From Paraburkholderia sp041321145 (GTDB taxonomy: Bacteria > Pseudomonadota > Gammaproteobacteria > Burkholderiales > Burkholderiaceae), in the NCBI RefSeq assembly GCF_041321145.1, contig NZ_JBGGWA010000009.1, positions 1 through 64,000 of the forward strand: a stretch of DNA of 64,000 nt. The letters run 5' to 3'. The notes under the pieces are model-generated. The model worked only from the letters and a program-made list of their open reading frames with translations. It searched no databases and had not been told where the DNA came from. Below, one piece after another: positions 43,424 to 52,503 of the stretch (the stretch's first letter is position 1; each line of letters begins with the position of its first letter). A program made the position numbers and the translations under genes.

Positions 43424-44887
43424 TCAATTCTCTTCTTCGAGCCAGCAGGTGTCGTGCTGCGCCAACATCGCACTCGCCGCGGCCGGTCCCCACGTGCCGG
43501 ATGCGTACGGCTTGGGCGGCTTGTTCGACGCTGCCCATTCGTTGAGGATCGGTTCGACCCAGCGCCATGCCGCTTCCTGCTCGTCGCGCCGCACAAACAG
43601 CGCGAGCCGGCCGTTGATCACGTCGAGCAGAAGGCGCTGATACGCTTCCATCTGCCCTTCGCGGAAGAACTGGTCGAACGCGAGGTCGAGGTGGACGCTG
43701 GCGAGGTTCATGCCTTCGCCCGGCTGCTTCGCGAGACAGTAGAGGCGAATGGTCTCGTTCGGCTGCAAACGGATCACGAGACGGTTAGCCCCGGCGCGCA
43801 ATGCGGACGCGCCCAGTGCCGAATGCGGCACCGCACGAAAATTCACCACGATCTCAGCGACGCGGTCCGCCAGGCGCTTGCCGGTGCGCAGGAAGAACGG
43901 CACGCCGGCCCAGCGCCAGTTTTCAATTTCCACCTTCACTGCAACGAAGGTTTCGGTCGTGCTGTTCTGCTTCACGCCCGGCTCGGTAGCATACGCCGGC
44001 ACCGCGCTGCCGCGGATCACGCCCGCATGATACTGGCCGCGCACCGCAACCTTGCCGATATCGCGCGAATCGATCGGCTTCAGCGCGCGCAGCACGCGCA
44101 GCTTTTCGTCACGTACCGAGTCGGAATCCATCGAATGCGGCGGCTCCATCGCCACGATGGAAAGCAGTTGCAGCAAATGGTTCTGCACCATGTCGCGCAA
44201 TGCGCCGGTGTTGTCGTAGAAGTCGCCGCGCGCTTCAACGCCGAGTTCTTCGGCAATCGTGATCTGGATGCTCTCGACCCATTCGCGGCGCCACAGCGGC
44301 TCGAACAGCGCATTGCCGAAACGCAGCGCGAGCAGGTTCTGCACCGGCTCCTTACCGAGGTAGTGGTCGATGCGGTAGATCTGTTCTTCGGCGAAGATTT
44401 CGCCGACTGCATCATTAATTGCGTTCGACGACTTCAGGTCGTAGCCGAGCGGCTTTTCGAGCACGATGCGCGAGTTTTCGTTGAGCCCCACCGACGCCAG
44501 CGCGCGGCAGATCGGCACGAACAGCGACGGCCCCGTGGCGAGATAGAACACCCGGATGCCGGGCAGACCGCTCACGGCGTCGCGCAGCAGGGCGAAGTCT
44601 TCGGGGTTGCCGAGATCGATCTTCACGAACTCGATACGGTCGAGGAAGCTCGCCCATGCGGCCTCATCCACACCCTTCTTCGACACGTGTGGCTTGACGT
44701 GCTCATTGACCCATTCGAGGTAGCCGGCACGATCAGCCACATGCCGCGCCACCGCAACGATCTTGCCGCTGTCGGCCAGCATGCCGCCTGCACGGTGCGC
44801 TTCAAACAGTGCCGGCAGGATCTTGCGCATCGACAGATCGCCGGTTCCGCCGAAGAGAACGAAGGTGAAACTTGAATCGGTTTGCAT
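43424..44887 (-). CDS. zwf: Glucose-6-phosphate 1-dehydrogenase
   Basis: ATG at 44887 gives 487 residues, normal length. The N-terminal nucleotide site reads VLFGGTGDLSMRKILPALFE and the active site is RIDHYLGKEPVQNLLALRF, with the catalytic histidine and lysine present. It oxidises glucose-6-phosphate with NADP or NAD. First gene of the leftward zwf-pgl-glk/hexR unit, about 75 bases downstream of a predicted promoter overlapped by a HexR-like operator. Confidence 0.95.
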   Translation of the reverse strand: MQTDSSFTFVLFGGTGDLSMRKILPALFEAHRAGGMLADSGKIVAVARHVADRAGYLEWVNEHVKPHVSKKGVDEAAWASFLDRIEFVKIDLGNPEDFALLRDAVSGLPGIRVFYLATGPSLFVPICRALASVGLNENSRIVLEKPLGYDLKSSNAINDAVGEIFAEEQIYRIDHYLGKEPVQNLLALRFGNALFEPLWRREWVESIQITIAEELGVEARGDFYDNTGALRDMVQNHLLQLLSIVAMEPPHSMDSDSVRDEKLRVLRALKPIDSRDIGKVAVRGQYHAGVIRGSAVPAYATEPGVKQNSTTETFVAVKVEIENWRWAGVPFFLRTGKRLADRVAEIVVNFRAVPHSALGASALRAGANRLVIRLQPNETIRLYCLAKQPGEGMNLASVHLDLAFDQFFREGQMEAYQRLLLDVINGRLALFVRRDEQEAAWRWVEPILNEWAASNKPPKPYASGTWGPAAASAMLAQHDTCWLEEEN

Positions 44888-44957
44888 GAGTCTCCGTCGA
44901 TATCCTGAGGCCGCCGTGGGGATCGGGAAGGGCGACCGTAGTCCGATAAAATAATTT

Positions 44958-44986
44958 TTGACACTGAATTGTAGTTTAACTACAAT
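44958..44986 (+). promoter_or_regulatory. Predicted sigma70 promoter for the gts operon
   Basis: Plus strand TTGACA (44958-44963), 17-base spacer, TACAAT (44981-44986): a near-consensus promoter pointing right. Its -10 box is the other arm of the same palindrome used by the zwf promoter. It would produce a leader of about 425 bases before gtsA. Confidence 0.65.
44968..44986. promoter_or_regulatory. HexR-like operator
   Basis: The palindrome ATTGTAGTTTAACTACAAT is symmetric except for its central base. HexR sites in pseudomonads and Shewanella are similar palindromes with TTGT and ACAA ends. It covers both opposed -10 boxes, so one bound dimer would block both promoters. The regulator half of glk-hexR in this locus is the obvious candidate binder. 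Binding is inferred. Confidence 0.7.
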
Positions 44987-44995
44987 CCAAATCAA
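44968..44995 (-). promoter_or_regulatory. Predicted sigma70 promoter for zwf-pgl-glk
   Basis: On the minus strand TTGATT (44995-44990), a 16-base spacer and TACAAT (44973-44968) precede zwf by about 80 bases. The -10 box is one arm of the palindrome at 44968-44986. Confidence 0.65.
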
Positions 44996-45012
44996 GAGGT
45001 AGCGCTAATTCG

Positions 45013-45081
45013 ATGAAAAAAGCGTGCGAAGTCATGCAAGATGCGCGTTTTCCCGAATCGGCAGGCGTCCCTGCATGTTAA
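45013..45081 (+). CDS. Possible 22-residue leader peptide upstream of gtsA
   Basis: ATG at 45013, 22 codons and TAA at 45079-45081, starting with MKKACEVMQDA. A weak AGAGGT lies 11 bases before the ATG. It falls about 20 bases after the predicted gts transcription start, inside the long leader. It may be chance; no family is recognised. Confidence 0.25.
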   Translation: MKKACEVMQDARFPESAGVPAC

Positions 45082-45417
45082 CGGACATTGCGTGCGAGCA
45101 CGCGCCAGCATGGCCCCGGCAGCCTTTACGGAAAGCCGGAAAGCTGAACTGGCGTCAGGGTTAACGTGCGAGGCACCTCGAGTCTGCCGCGCGCGACGCG
45201 GGCAGGCAAAAATCAAAAGAGGAGACAGTCAGTTGCATCCCGAACCACTCATCTCTTGAGCTTCCAGCGGCCGAATGGCGGTCCGCCGGCGCATGCGTGA
45301 TGCATGCGCCCGACCGTGCTCGATCGCCCAGTGTTTTGCCTGTTTGAACCAACCACAGCACCCTGGCGACATCAGGGGTCATTTGTTTTTTGTTCAGGTG
45401 TCTGGAGGAGATAAGCA
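45082..45417. other. Long untranslated leader of gtsA
   Basis: About 335 bases with no convincing gene. GC-rich stretches around 45180-45210 and 45265-45320 could fold, but I see no known riboswitch consensus. The gtsA ribosome site GGAGGA ends this region. Confidence 0.4.
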
Positions 45418-46665
45418 ATGAAATTTCGCGCGATCATGGGCGCTTTGTGCGCCGCGGGTCTGATGTGTGGCGTGTCGGCAGTCCAAGCGGCCGAATCGAT
45501 CGAGGTGTTGCACTGGTGGACTTCGGGCGGCGAATCGAAAGCCGTCGGCGTCCTCAAGGACGACATGACGAAGCAGGGTTACACGTGGAAGGACTTCGCG
45601 GTTGCGGGCGGCGCGGGTGCGGCTGCCATGACGGCACTCAAGACGCAGGTGATCTCGGGCAACGCGCCGAGCGCCGCGCAGATCAAGGGTCCGCTGATCC
45701 AGGACTGGGCGTCGCAAGGCGTGCTGGTGCCGATCGACTCGGCCGCGGGCGACTGGAAGAAGAACCTGCCGCCGGAAATCGACAAGATCATGCACGCGGA
45801 CGGTCACTATGTGGCAGCACCGTTCTCGGTGCACCGCGTGAACTGGCTGTACATCAACAAGGCCGCACTGGACAAGGCAGGCGGCAAGGCGCCGACCACG
45901 TGGCCTGAGTTCTTCGCCGTGGCCGACAAGATGAAGGCCGCGGGCATCCAGCCGATCGCGATGGGTGGTCAGCCGTGGCAAGACCTGACGCTGTGGGAAG
46001 ACGTCGTGCTGTCGCAAGGCGCCGATTTCTACAAGAAGGCACTCGTCGACCTCGACGAGAAGACCCTGACCTCGGACAAGATGGTCGGCGTGTTCGACAC
46101 GGTTCGCAAGATCCAGGGTTATTTCGACGCGGGCCGCACGGGCCGTGACTGGAACCTGGCAACGGCGATGGTCATCAACGGCAAGGCCGGCATGCAGTTC
46201 ATGGGCGACTGGGCGAAGGGCGAGTTCGCCAACGCCGGCAAGAAGTCGGGCACGGACTACATCTGTGCTGCGGTTCCGGGCACGGAAAAGGCCTACACGT
46301 TCAACGTCGACTCGTTCGTGTTCTTCCAGCAGAAGGGCCAAAAGGCCGCAACGCCGGGTCAATTGGCACTCGCCAAGACGATCATGTCGCCGGACTTCCA
46401 GGAGCAGTTCAGCCTGTACAAGGGCTCGATCCCGGTTCGTCTGGGCGTGTCCATGGCCAAGTTCGACGACTGCGCGAAGAAGTCGTACGCGGATGAACAG
46501 GTGGCGATCAAGTCCGGCGGCTACGTGCCTTCGCTGGCACACGGCATGGCGCAACCGGATGCAGCAGCCGGTGCGATCTCGGACGTGGTCACGAAGTTCA
46601 TGAACTCGCAGGAAGATTCGAAGACCGCGGTTGCCGCGCTCGCGAAGGCAGCGAAGACCAAGTAA
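45418..46665 (+). CDS. gtsA: Sugar ABC transporter substrate-binding protein (GtsA-like)
   Basis: 415 residues with a signal peptide (MKFRAIMGALCAAGLMCGVS ending at VQAAE). The mature start SIEVLHWWTSGGESKAVGVL is typical of glucose/mannose binding proteins of the GtsA type. Periplasmic receptor for the transporter that follows. Codon use is strongly biased to GC-ending preferred codons, suggesting high expression. Specificity for glucose is inferred from the neighbours glk, zwf and pgl. Confidence 0.88.
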   Translation: MKFRAIMGALCAAGLMCGVSAVQAAESIEVLHWWTSGGESKAVGVLKDDMTKQGYTWKDFAVAGGAGAAAMTALKTQVISGNAPSAAQIKGPLIQDWASQGVLVPIDSAAGDWKKNLPPEIDKIMHADGHYVAAPFSVHRVNWLYINKAALDKAGGKAPTTWPEFFAVADKMKAAGIQPIAMGGQPWQDLTLWEDVVLSQGADFYKKALVDLDEKTLTSDKMVGVFDTVRKIQGYFDAGRTGRDWNLATAMVINGKAGMQFMGDWAKGEFANAGKKSGTDYICAAVPGTEKAYTFNVDSFVFFQQKGQKAATPGQLALAKTIMSPDFQEQFSLYKGSIPVRLGVSMAKFDDCAKKSYADEQVAIKSGGYVPSLAHGMAQPDAAAGAISDVVTKFMNSQEDSKTAVAALAKAAKTK

Positions 46666-46682
46666 GTGATCTAAGCGAAGTA

Positions 46683-46720
46683 GCGCGCCTGGCTTTTCTC
46701 ATCATGGGTGCCGGGCGCGC
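46683..46720 (+). other. Intercistronic stem-loop between gtsA and gtsB
   Basis: Arms GCGCGCCTGGC (46683-46693) and GCCGGGCGCGC (46710-46720) pair with one wobble. It lies 17 bases after the gtsA stop with no U-run directly after it. Such stems often protect binding-protein mRNA from 3' decay or attenuate the downstream permease genes. Confidence 0.5.
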
Positions 46721-46862
46721 CCTTCCGATTGCTGGCAGTCGTTGCGTTACTTTGGGCGAGAGATTTCACCCCTGGTTTCATGGAGTCACACCTATGCCGT
46801 TCCGGCCTTGCGTTTTTCATGCGTGAGCGCCCCGGCGGTACAGTTTCAGCAGGAGTCGAGTA

Positions 46863-47804
46863 GTGACTGCTTCTATCAGCGGAAACGGGAAAAAAACGGC
46901 CTCCGTGACCCGCCGCACCTCGCCGATGGCGGCCCTTGCCGATCGCTGGATTCCGAAGCTGGTGCTCGCACCCAGCGTCGTGATCAGCCTCATCTTCGTG
47001 TATGGATTTATTGCGGTTACCGGCTATCTGTCGCTGTCCAATTCGCGACTGATGCCACGTTATGATTTTGTCGGCCTCGATCGTTATCGCGAGTTGTTCG
47101 ATAACGATGTCTTCTGGACGTCGGCTGCGAACCTCGGCTGGTTCGGCATCCCGTTCATCGGCATCTGTATCGGCCTCGGTCTGTTCCTTGCCATCCTGCT
47201 CGATCAGCAGATCCGCAACGAAGGCGCACTGCGCGCCGTGTTCCTGTACCCCATGGCGCTCTCGTTCATCGTGACGGGTACGGCGTGGCAATGGATCATG
47301 ACGCCGAGCGTCGGCCTTGAGAAAGTTTTCCACGACTGGGGCTGGACGAGCTTTTCGTTCAGCTGGCTCGGCGACCCCAACAAGGCGATTTTCTGCGTCG
47401 TGATCGCAGCCGTGTGGCAATCCACCGGCTTCGTGATGGCGCTGTTCCTCGCGGGCCTGCGCGGTGTCGATGGTGAAATCTTCAAGGCCGCGCAGATGGA
47501 CGGTGCAGGCTTGCCCACCATCTATCGCAAGATCGTGATTCCAAGCATGCGCCCGGTGTTCTTCTCCGTGCTGCTGATTCTTTGCCACATCACGATCAAG
47601 ACCTTCGACCTGGTCGTCGCGTTGACCGCGGGCGGTCCGGGCACGTCTTCGTCGCTGCCGGCTATTTTCATGTACACGTTTTCGTTCAATCGCGGGCAGC
47701 TGGGCGTCGGCGCGGCATCGTCGATGATGATGCTCGCCACCGTCGTGGCCGTGCTCGTGCCGCTGATGTATCTGGAATCGAGGAGCACCCGCAATGCAGC
47801 CTAA
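46863..47804 (+). CDS. gtsB: Sugar ABC transporter permease (GtsB-like)
   Basis: 313 residues from GTG at 46863 (CAGGAG upstream). Six membrane helices, starting at LVLAPSVVISLIFVYGFIAV. The inner-membrane coupling motif EIFKAAQMDGAGLPTIYRKI (EAA loop) is clear. First of the two permease subunits. Confidence 0.9.
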   Translation: MTASISGNGKKTASVTRRTSPMAALADRWIPKLVLAPSVVISLIFVYGFIAVTGYLSLSNSRLMPRYDFVGLDRYRELFDNDVFWTSAANLGWFGIPFIGICIGLGLFLAILLDQQIRNEGALRAVFLYPMALSFIVTGTAWQWIMTPSVGLEKVFHDWGWTSFSFSWLGDPNKAIFCVVIAAVWQSTGFVMALFLAGLRGVDGEIFKAAQMDGAGLPTIYRKIVIPSMRPVFFSVLLILCHITIKTFDLVVALTAGGPGTSSSLPAIFMYTFSFNRGQLGVGAASSMMMLATVVAVLVPLMYLESRSTRNAA

Positions 47805-48651
47805 GATGACGATCAGCCGTGCCGTCATTTATGCGGCCTTGATCCTGTTCGCCCTGTATTTCCTGTTTCCGCTGTACGTGATGTTGTCGACGTCGTTCAA
47901 GGACATCGATCAGCTGCGCTCGGGCAACCTGCTGACGCCGCCGACTCACTGGACCGTCGACCCGTGGATCAAGGCATGGAGCGGTGCCTGTACGGGGGTG
48001 CGATGCGACGGCATGCAACCGTTCTTCATGAACTCGGTGCGGATGGTGATTCCGGCTGTGCTGATCTCGTCGATCATCGGCGCGTTCAACGGTTATGTAC
48101 TCACGCACTGGCGTTTCCGCGGCGCGGATCCGATCTTCACGATGATCCTGGTCGGCTGTTTCATTCCGTTCCAGGCGATCCTGCTGCCGATGGCACGCTT
48201 CGAAGGCATGCTCGGTTTGTCGAACACGACGACCGGTCTGGTGGTGGTGCACGTGATCTACGGTATCGCCTTCACGACGATGTTCTTCCGCAACTTCTAC
48301 GTGAGTATTCCGGCTGAACTCGTGAAGGCCGCACGGATCGACGGCGCAGGTTTCTTCACGATCTTCACGAAGATTCTGATGCCGGTGTCGCTGCCGATTT
48401 TCATGGTGTGCCTGATCTGGCAATTCACGCAGATCTGGAATGACTTCCTGTTCGGGATTGTGTTCTCCGGCGTCGATTCGATGCCGATCACGGTGGCGCT
48501 GAACAACCTCGTGAACACCTCGACCGGCGTGAAGGAATACAACGTGGACATGGCCGGCGCGATCATCGCCGCCTTGCCGACCTTGCTCGTCTACATCGTC
48601 GCCGGACGCTATTTCGTGCGCGGCCTGACGGCGGGCGCAGTCAAGGGCTAA
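47794..48651 (+). CDS. gtsC: Sugar ABC transporter permease (GtsC-like)
   Basis: 285 residues. ATG at 47794 has AGGAG nine bases before it and overlaps gtsB by 11 bases. Six helices and the EAA loop ELVKAARIDGAGFFTIFTKI. Second permease subunit of the MalG type. Confidence 0.9.
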   Translation: MQPKMTISRAVIYAALILFALYFLFPLYVMLSTSFKDIDQLRSGNLLTPPTHWTVDPWIKAWSGACTGVRCDGMQPFFMNSVRMVIPAVLISSIIGAFNGYVLTHWRFRGADPIFTMILVGCFIPFQAILLPMARFEGMLGLSNTTTGLVVVHVIYGIAFTTMFFRNFYVSIPAELVKAARIDGAGFFTIFTKILMPVSLPIFMVCLIWQFTQIWNDFLFGIVFSGVDSMPITVALNNLVNTSTGVKEYNVDMAGAIIAALPTLLVYIVAGRYFVRGLTAGAVKG

Positions 48652-48744
48652 ACCATCCGAGCGCGGCGGGGCTTCCATCAGGAAATGCCGCCGTCATCCG
48701 ACAAGACGTTTTCAAGCCGTACCAGAGACAAGAGGAATCACAGC

Positions 48745-49860
48745 ATGGCAAGCCTTTCCATCCGTGACGTGTACAAGACCTACCCGAACGGGGTACCGGT
48801 TCTGAAGGGTGTCAACATCGACATCGAAGACGGCCAGTTCCTGATTCTCGTCGGCGGCTCGGGCTGCGGGAAATCGACGCTGCTCAACATGATCGCCGGC
48901 CTCGAAACCGTGACCAAGGGCGAGATCCAGATCGACGGCAAGACGGTGAATAACCTGTCGCCGAAAGATCGCGACATCGCGATGGTGTTCCAGTCGTACG
49001 CGCTGTATCCGTCCATGACGGTGCGCGAGAACATCTCGTTCGGCCTGGGTATCCGCAAGGTGCCGAAGCAGGAGCAGGCGCAGATTGTCGATCGCGTGTC
49101 GAATACGCTGCAGATCACGCACCTGCTGGACCGCAAGCCGGGTCAGCTGTCCGGCGGCCAGCGTCAGCGCGTGGCAATGGGCCGTGCGCTCGCGCGCGAT
49201 CCGGTGATGTTCCTGTTCGACGAACCGCTGTCGAACCTCGACGCGAAGCTGCGCATCGAAATGCGCTCGGAAATCAAGCTGCTGCATCAACGCCTCGGCA
49301 CGACGATCGTCTACGTGACGCATGATCAGATCGAAGCAATGACACTCGGCGACCGCATCGCGGTGATGAAAGACGGCATTGTCCAGCAGTTCGGTGCACC
49401 GCAAGACATCTATGATTCGCCGTCGAATCTGTTCGTGGCCGGCTTCATCGGCGCACCGCCGATGAACTTCATTCAGGGCAAGCTGGTGGAGCAGGGCTCG
49501 GGCGTGGGTATCGAACTGGATACGGGTGTCGCACGCGCGGTGTTGAACCTGCCGTTCGACTCGGCGAAGGTGAAATCGCATGTGGGCCGTGAAGTGATTC
49601 TGGGCCTGCGTCCGGAGCGGATTACCGACGCGCGCGGCGCACATGGCGACAATGTGACGTTGCAGCCGATCGAAGTGAAGGTCGACGTGATCGAGCCGAC
49701 GGGTCCGGACACGTTGGTGTTCGCGCAGGTCAACGGCAAGCGCATCGTGAGCCGCGTGCACCCGGCGTCGAATCCGCAGCCGTTGATGAATTCGACGCTG
49801 TTGTTCGATGCGTCGAAGGCCGTGTTGTTCGATCCGGCGAATGAAGATCGGATCGCCTGA
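48745..49860 (+). CDS. Sugar ABC transporter ATPase (MalK/UgpC type)
   Basis: ATG at 48745 with AGAGGA upstream gives 371 residues. Walker A GGSGCGKSTLLNMIAG, signature LSGGQRQRVAMGRALARDP, Walker B VMFLFDEPLSNLDA and the switch histidine in VYVTHDQIEAMTL. The C-terminal third is a MalK-like OB-fold regulatory domain. Powers GtsBC; such ATPases are sometimes shared with other sugar transporters. Confidence 0.92.
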   Translation: MASLSIRDVYKTYPNGVPVLKGVNIDIEDGQFLILVGGSGCGKSTLLNMIAGLETVTKGEIQIDGKTVNNLSPKDRDIAMVFQSYALYPSMTVRENISFGLGIRKVPKQEQAQIVDRVSNTLQITHLLDRKPGQLSGGQRQRVAMGRALARDPVMFLFDEPLSNLDAKLRIEMRSEIKLLHQRLGTTIVYVTHDQIEAMTLGDRIAVMKDGIVQQFGAPQDIYDSPSNLFVAGFIGAPPMNFIQGKLVEQGSGVGIELDTGVARAVLNLPFDSAKVKSHVGREVILGLRPERITDARGAHGDNVTLQPIEVKVDVIEPTGPDTLVFAQVNGKRIVSRVHPASNPQPLMNSTLLFDASKAVLFDPANEDRIA

Positions 49861-49894
49861 AGACCGGTTTCTCGCCGAGCGATCCTTGTTGAAG

Positions 49895-49928
49895 AAAGCC
49901 CCATGCGTTGCAAGACGCATGGGGCTTT
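49895..49928. terminator. Bidirectional terminator
   Basis: 14-bp stem (49895-49908 with 49915-49928) and U-run GGGGCTTTTT, between the convergent ABC ATPase gene and the LysR gene. Confidence 0.88.
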
Positions 49929-49948
49929 TTACTATTGGCGCGGCGGCG

Positions 49949-50866
49949 TCAAGCGTCCGCGTTGCGCAGATCCGGATTGCTTCGCGCCAGTTCGGTGACC
50001 CACTCGGTGAATGCACGAAGCCGTGAACTCAAATTGCGGCGATGCGCGTACAGGATCGAAAGCGGCGTGGCCGGGCTCGTGTAGGTCGTGAGGATTTCCT
50101 TGAGCGCGCCTTGCTCGATCAGATCGGCGACCATGAAGCGCGACGGCTGGATGATGCCGTGGCCGAGCGTGCCCGCGCCAATGTAGACCGTACCGTCGTT
50201 CACCGCGAGCACGCTTTTCATCGCAACCTTGACGATCTCCCCGTCCACCTCGTATTCGAACGGGAAAGTCTTGCCGCTGCGCGCGGAAACATAGTTGACC
50301 GCGCGATGCTCGCTGAGGTCGCCGAGCGTGGTCGGCGTGCCGTATTTCTCCAGATAAGCGGGCGACGCGCAGGTCACGATCCGCGCCTGGCCGATAGGCC
50401 GCGCGACGAGACTCGACTCTTCCGGCGTGCCCATGCGGATCACGCAATCCACCCCGTCCTGAATCAGATCGATATTGCGATCCGCCAGCCCGAGCCGCAC
50501 GTCGATCTCCGGGTATTGCCGGTAGAAATCGTCGAGCGCGGGAAGCAGTAGCGCGCGGGCGAGCGTGCCGGAGGTATCGACGCGGATCGTGCCGCTCGGA
50601 TTTTCGCGTTTGCTGGAAAGTGCCGATTCGGCATCGGCGACTTCGGCGAGGATGCGCACGCAACGTTCGTAGAACAGCGCACCGTCTTCGGTGACGCTGA
50701 CTTGCCGTGTCGAACGGTTCAGCAGCCGTACGCCGACGTGTTCTTCGAGTGCCTGAATGGTGCGGCTGACTTTGGCGCGGGGCAGGTCGAGCGACTCGGA
50801 TACCTTGGTGAAGCTGTTTGCTTCGACCACGCGCGTGAATATCTCCATCGCTTCGAAGCGGTCCAT
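49949..50866 (-). CDS. LysR-family transcriptional regulator
   Basis: 305 residues. N-terminal winged HTH (MEIFTRVVEANSFTKVSESL then PRAKVSRTIQALEEHVGVRL) and a C-terminal effector domain (SGTIRVDTSGTLARALLLPA, then DGVDCVIRMGTPEESSLVAR). It resembles the large group of CrgA-like LysR proteins. It runs in the same direction as a GST gene that ends 127 bases upstream of its start; effector unknown. Confidence 0.88.
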   Translation of the reverse strand: MDRFEAMEIFTRVVEANSFTKVSESLDLPRAKVSRTIQALEEHVGVRLLNRSTRQVSVTEDGALFYERCVRILAEVADAESALSSKRENPSGTIRVDTSGTLARALLLPALDDFYRQYPEIDVRLGLADRNIDLIQDGVDCVIRMGTPEESSLVARPIGQARIVTCASPAYLEKYGTPTTLGDLSEHRAVNYVSARSGKTFPFEYEVDGEIVKVAMKSVLAVNDGTVYIGAGTLGHGIIQPSRFMVADLIEQGALKEILTTYTSPATPLSILYAHRRNLSSRLRAFTEWVTELARSNPDLRNADA

Positions 50867-50999
50867 GTTTTTCCCTTATTGCAAATTGGCGGAAACTGGT
50901 TTTCGAAGGAAGTGTATAGGTCGGCAGAATTATTTTGGCAAGCGCGTGGACCCCCGCGCCGGCGTGTCGGCCGGCGCGGATGGACCGGGACGTTTAATC

Positions 51000-51653
51000 G
51001 CGGTCGGGCGCACCGAGCGGAAAGAAATGGCGGTAGGGGCGTGCTTCGTCGACTGCGCGCGCAAATGACGGCCGCGCCAGCAGCCGTTGCCGGTAGGCGA
51101 TCACGTTGGGGAACGATGGGGCGATGCGATGTGTCCAGTCGGCGTAGAACAGGAAGGGTGCCGCGCCGCAATCGGCGAGGCTGAAGGTATCGCCGGCGGC
51201 CCATTTGCGATTGGCCATGATTTTGTCGAGCCAGCCGTAGGCGGTGTCGAGCATCGTGCGCGCTTCGGCGACACCGCGTGGATCGCGCTCTGCCTCGGGC
51301 CGCAGGCTGTCGAAAACGATCTTTTGCTGGGGCGTCGAGATGTAGTTGTCGAAGAAGCGATCCATGCTGCGGATCTCCATGGCGGCGCGGGCATCCCCGG
51401 GCAGTAGCGCGATAGGCCCGGGATGGTAAAGGCCGAGGTGTTCGATGATGACGGTCGCCTCCGTTACGATGCGGCCGGCGTCGACGAGGAGGGGGAAGCG
51501 CTTTATCGGCCATAGTGCGGCGAACTCCGCCATGATTTCCGGATTGTCGTGCGACAAAACGCGGAATTCAAACGCGGTGCCGCCTTCGTACAATGCGATA
51601 AGAACTTTTTGTGAGTATGACGAGAAAGGGTGGGCGTAGAGCGTAAGTGCCAT
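51000..51653 (-). CDS. Glutathione S-transferase family protein
   Basis: ATG at 51653, 8 bases after AAAGGTGA, gives about 219 residues, the stop being close to 50994. N-terminal thioredoxin fold (MALTLYAHPFSSYSQKVLIA, FPLLVDAGRIVTEATVIIEH) and C-terminal helical domain (AAGDTFSLADCGAAPFLFYA). Likely cytosolic; substrate unknown. Confidence 0.87.
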
Positions 51654-51869
51654 TGTGTTCACCTTTGGTTTAGAGAGGGCTGCCTGCGGCGCAGCACCGG
51701 CGCTCGGGCCGGTTTACAGACGACGAATGAGAGTGGTGAGAATCGACATCTCGTGAACTCGCCCTCTTTTCTCTGGGTATGCAAATCAAATGTCAGGATA
51801 TCCCTCGGTGCCGCCGGTGCATCGGAAGGCTGATTCAAGGCGCGCGCCACCTGTTGCCGCGCGACGCGC

Positions 51870-52493
51870 TCAATGCGGCAAGCGCACGTCCAGCCTGAAG
51901 GTCACCAGCCTGGCAAGCAGGATAAAAGCGGTGGCGATCAACACGCTGTAAACCGTATCGACGTTCATGTAGTCCAGCAGTACATACAACCAGCACCCTG
52001 CAAAAGCACACGTCGCGTACGGCTTCGAATCGCGCAAAATCAAGGGCACTTCGTTGCACAGCACGTCACGAATCACGCCGCCGAATACGCCTGCCAACAC
52101 CCCCATCATGACCGACGTGAACCACGGCATCTGGGCGTCGTGCGCGATCGATGTGCCTGAAATGCTGAACAAGCCCAGCCCCACCGCATCGGCCGCCAGC
52201 AAGACCCGCTCGGAGAGCAGGCGCGAAGTCATCTTCAACAGCGTCGGCGCAAACAACGACATCACGAAGATCGCGACCAGATAAGCCTGATGCTCGACCC
52301 AGTAGAAGGGGCGCCGCTCGAGCAGCACGTCGCGCAGCGTGCCGCCGCCGAATGCCGTTGCAACAGCCACGAGGAAGGTGCCCACCGCGTCGAGCCGTCG
52401 GCTCCTTGCTTCGATGAATCCGGAGATCGCGTACGCGAAAATAGCCAGCGCCTCCATGATGGTCAGCGCCAGCGTCAGCCTCGGATGGATCAC
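51870..52493 (-). CDS. TRIC-type (UPF0126) membrane channel
   Basis: GTG at 52493 with ACGGAG six bases upstream gives 207 residues; upstream in-frame codons lie inside the Smr gene. Two tandem UPF0126 repeats with the glycine motifs FGGGTLRDVLL and FGGVIRDVLCN, and six or seven membrane helices. Bacterial homologues form trimeric monovalent-cation channels. It overlaps the end of the Smr gene, so it is probably coupled to it. Confidence 0.88.
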   Translation of the reverse strand: MIHPRLTLALTIMEALAIFAYAISGFIEARSRRLDAVGTFLVAVATAFGGGTLRDVLLERRPFYWVEHQAYLVAIFVMSLFAPTLLKMTSRLLSERVLLAADAVGLGLFSISGTSIAHDAQMPWFTSVMMGVLAGVFGGVIRDVLCNEVPLILRDSKPYATCAFAGCWLYVLLDYMNVDTVYSVLIATAFILLARLVTFRLDVRLPH

Positions 52494-52503
52494 CGGAACT
52501 CCG

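Noticed and set aside
43364..44875. Long rightward open frame (503 codons) opposite zwf
   Set aside because: Shadow of zwf; composition is Arg/His-rich nonsense and no family motif is seen.
48712..50016. Long leftward frame opposite the ABC ATPase gene
   Set aside because: Antisense shadow of a clearly conserved ATPase; crosses a strong terminator.
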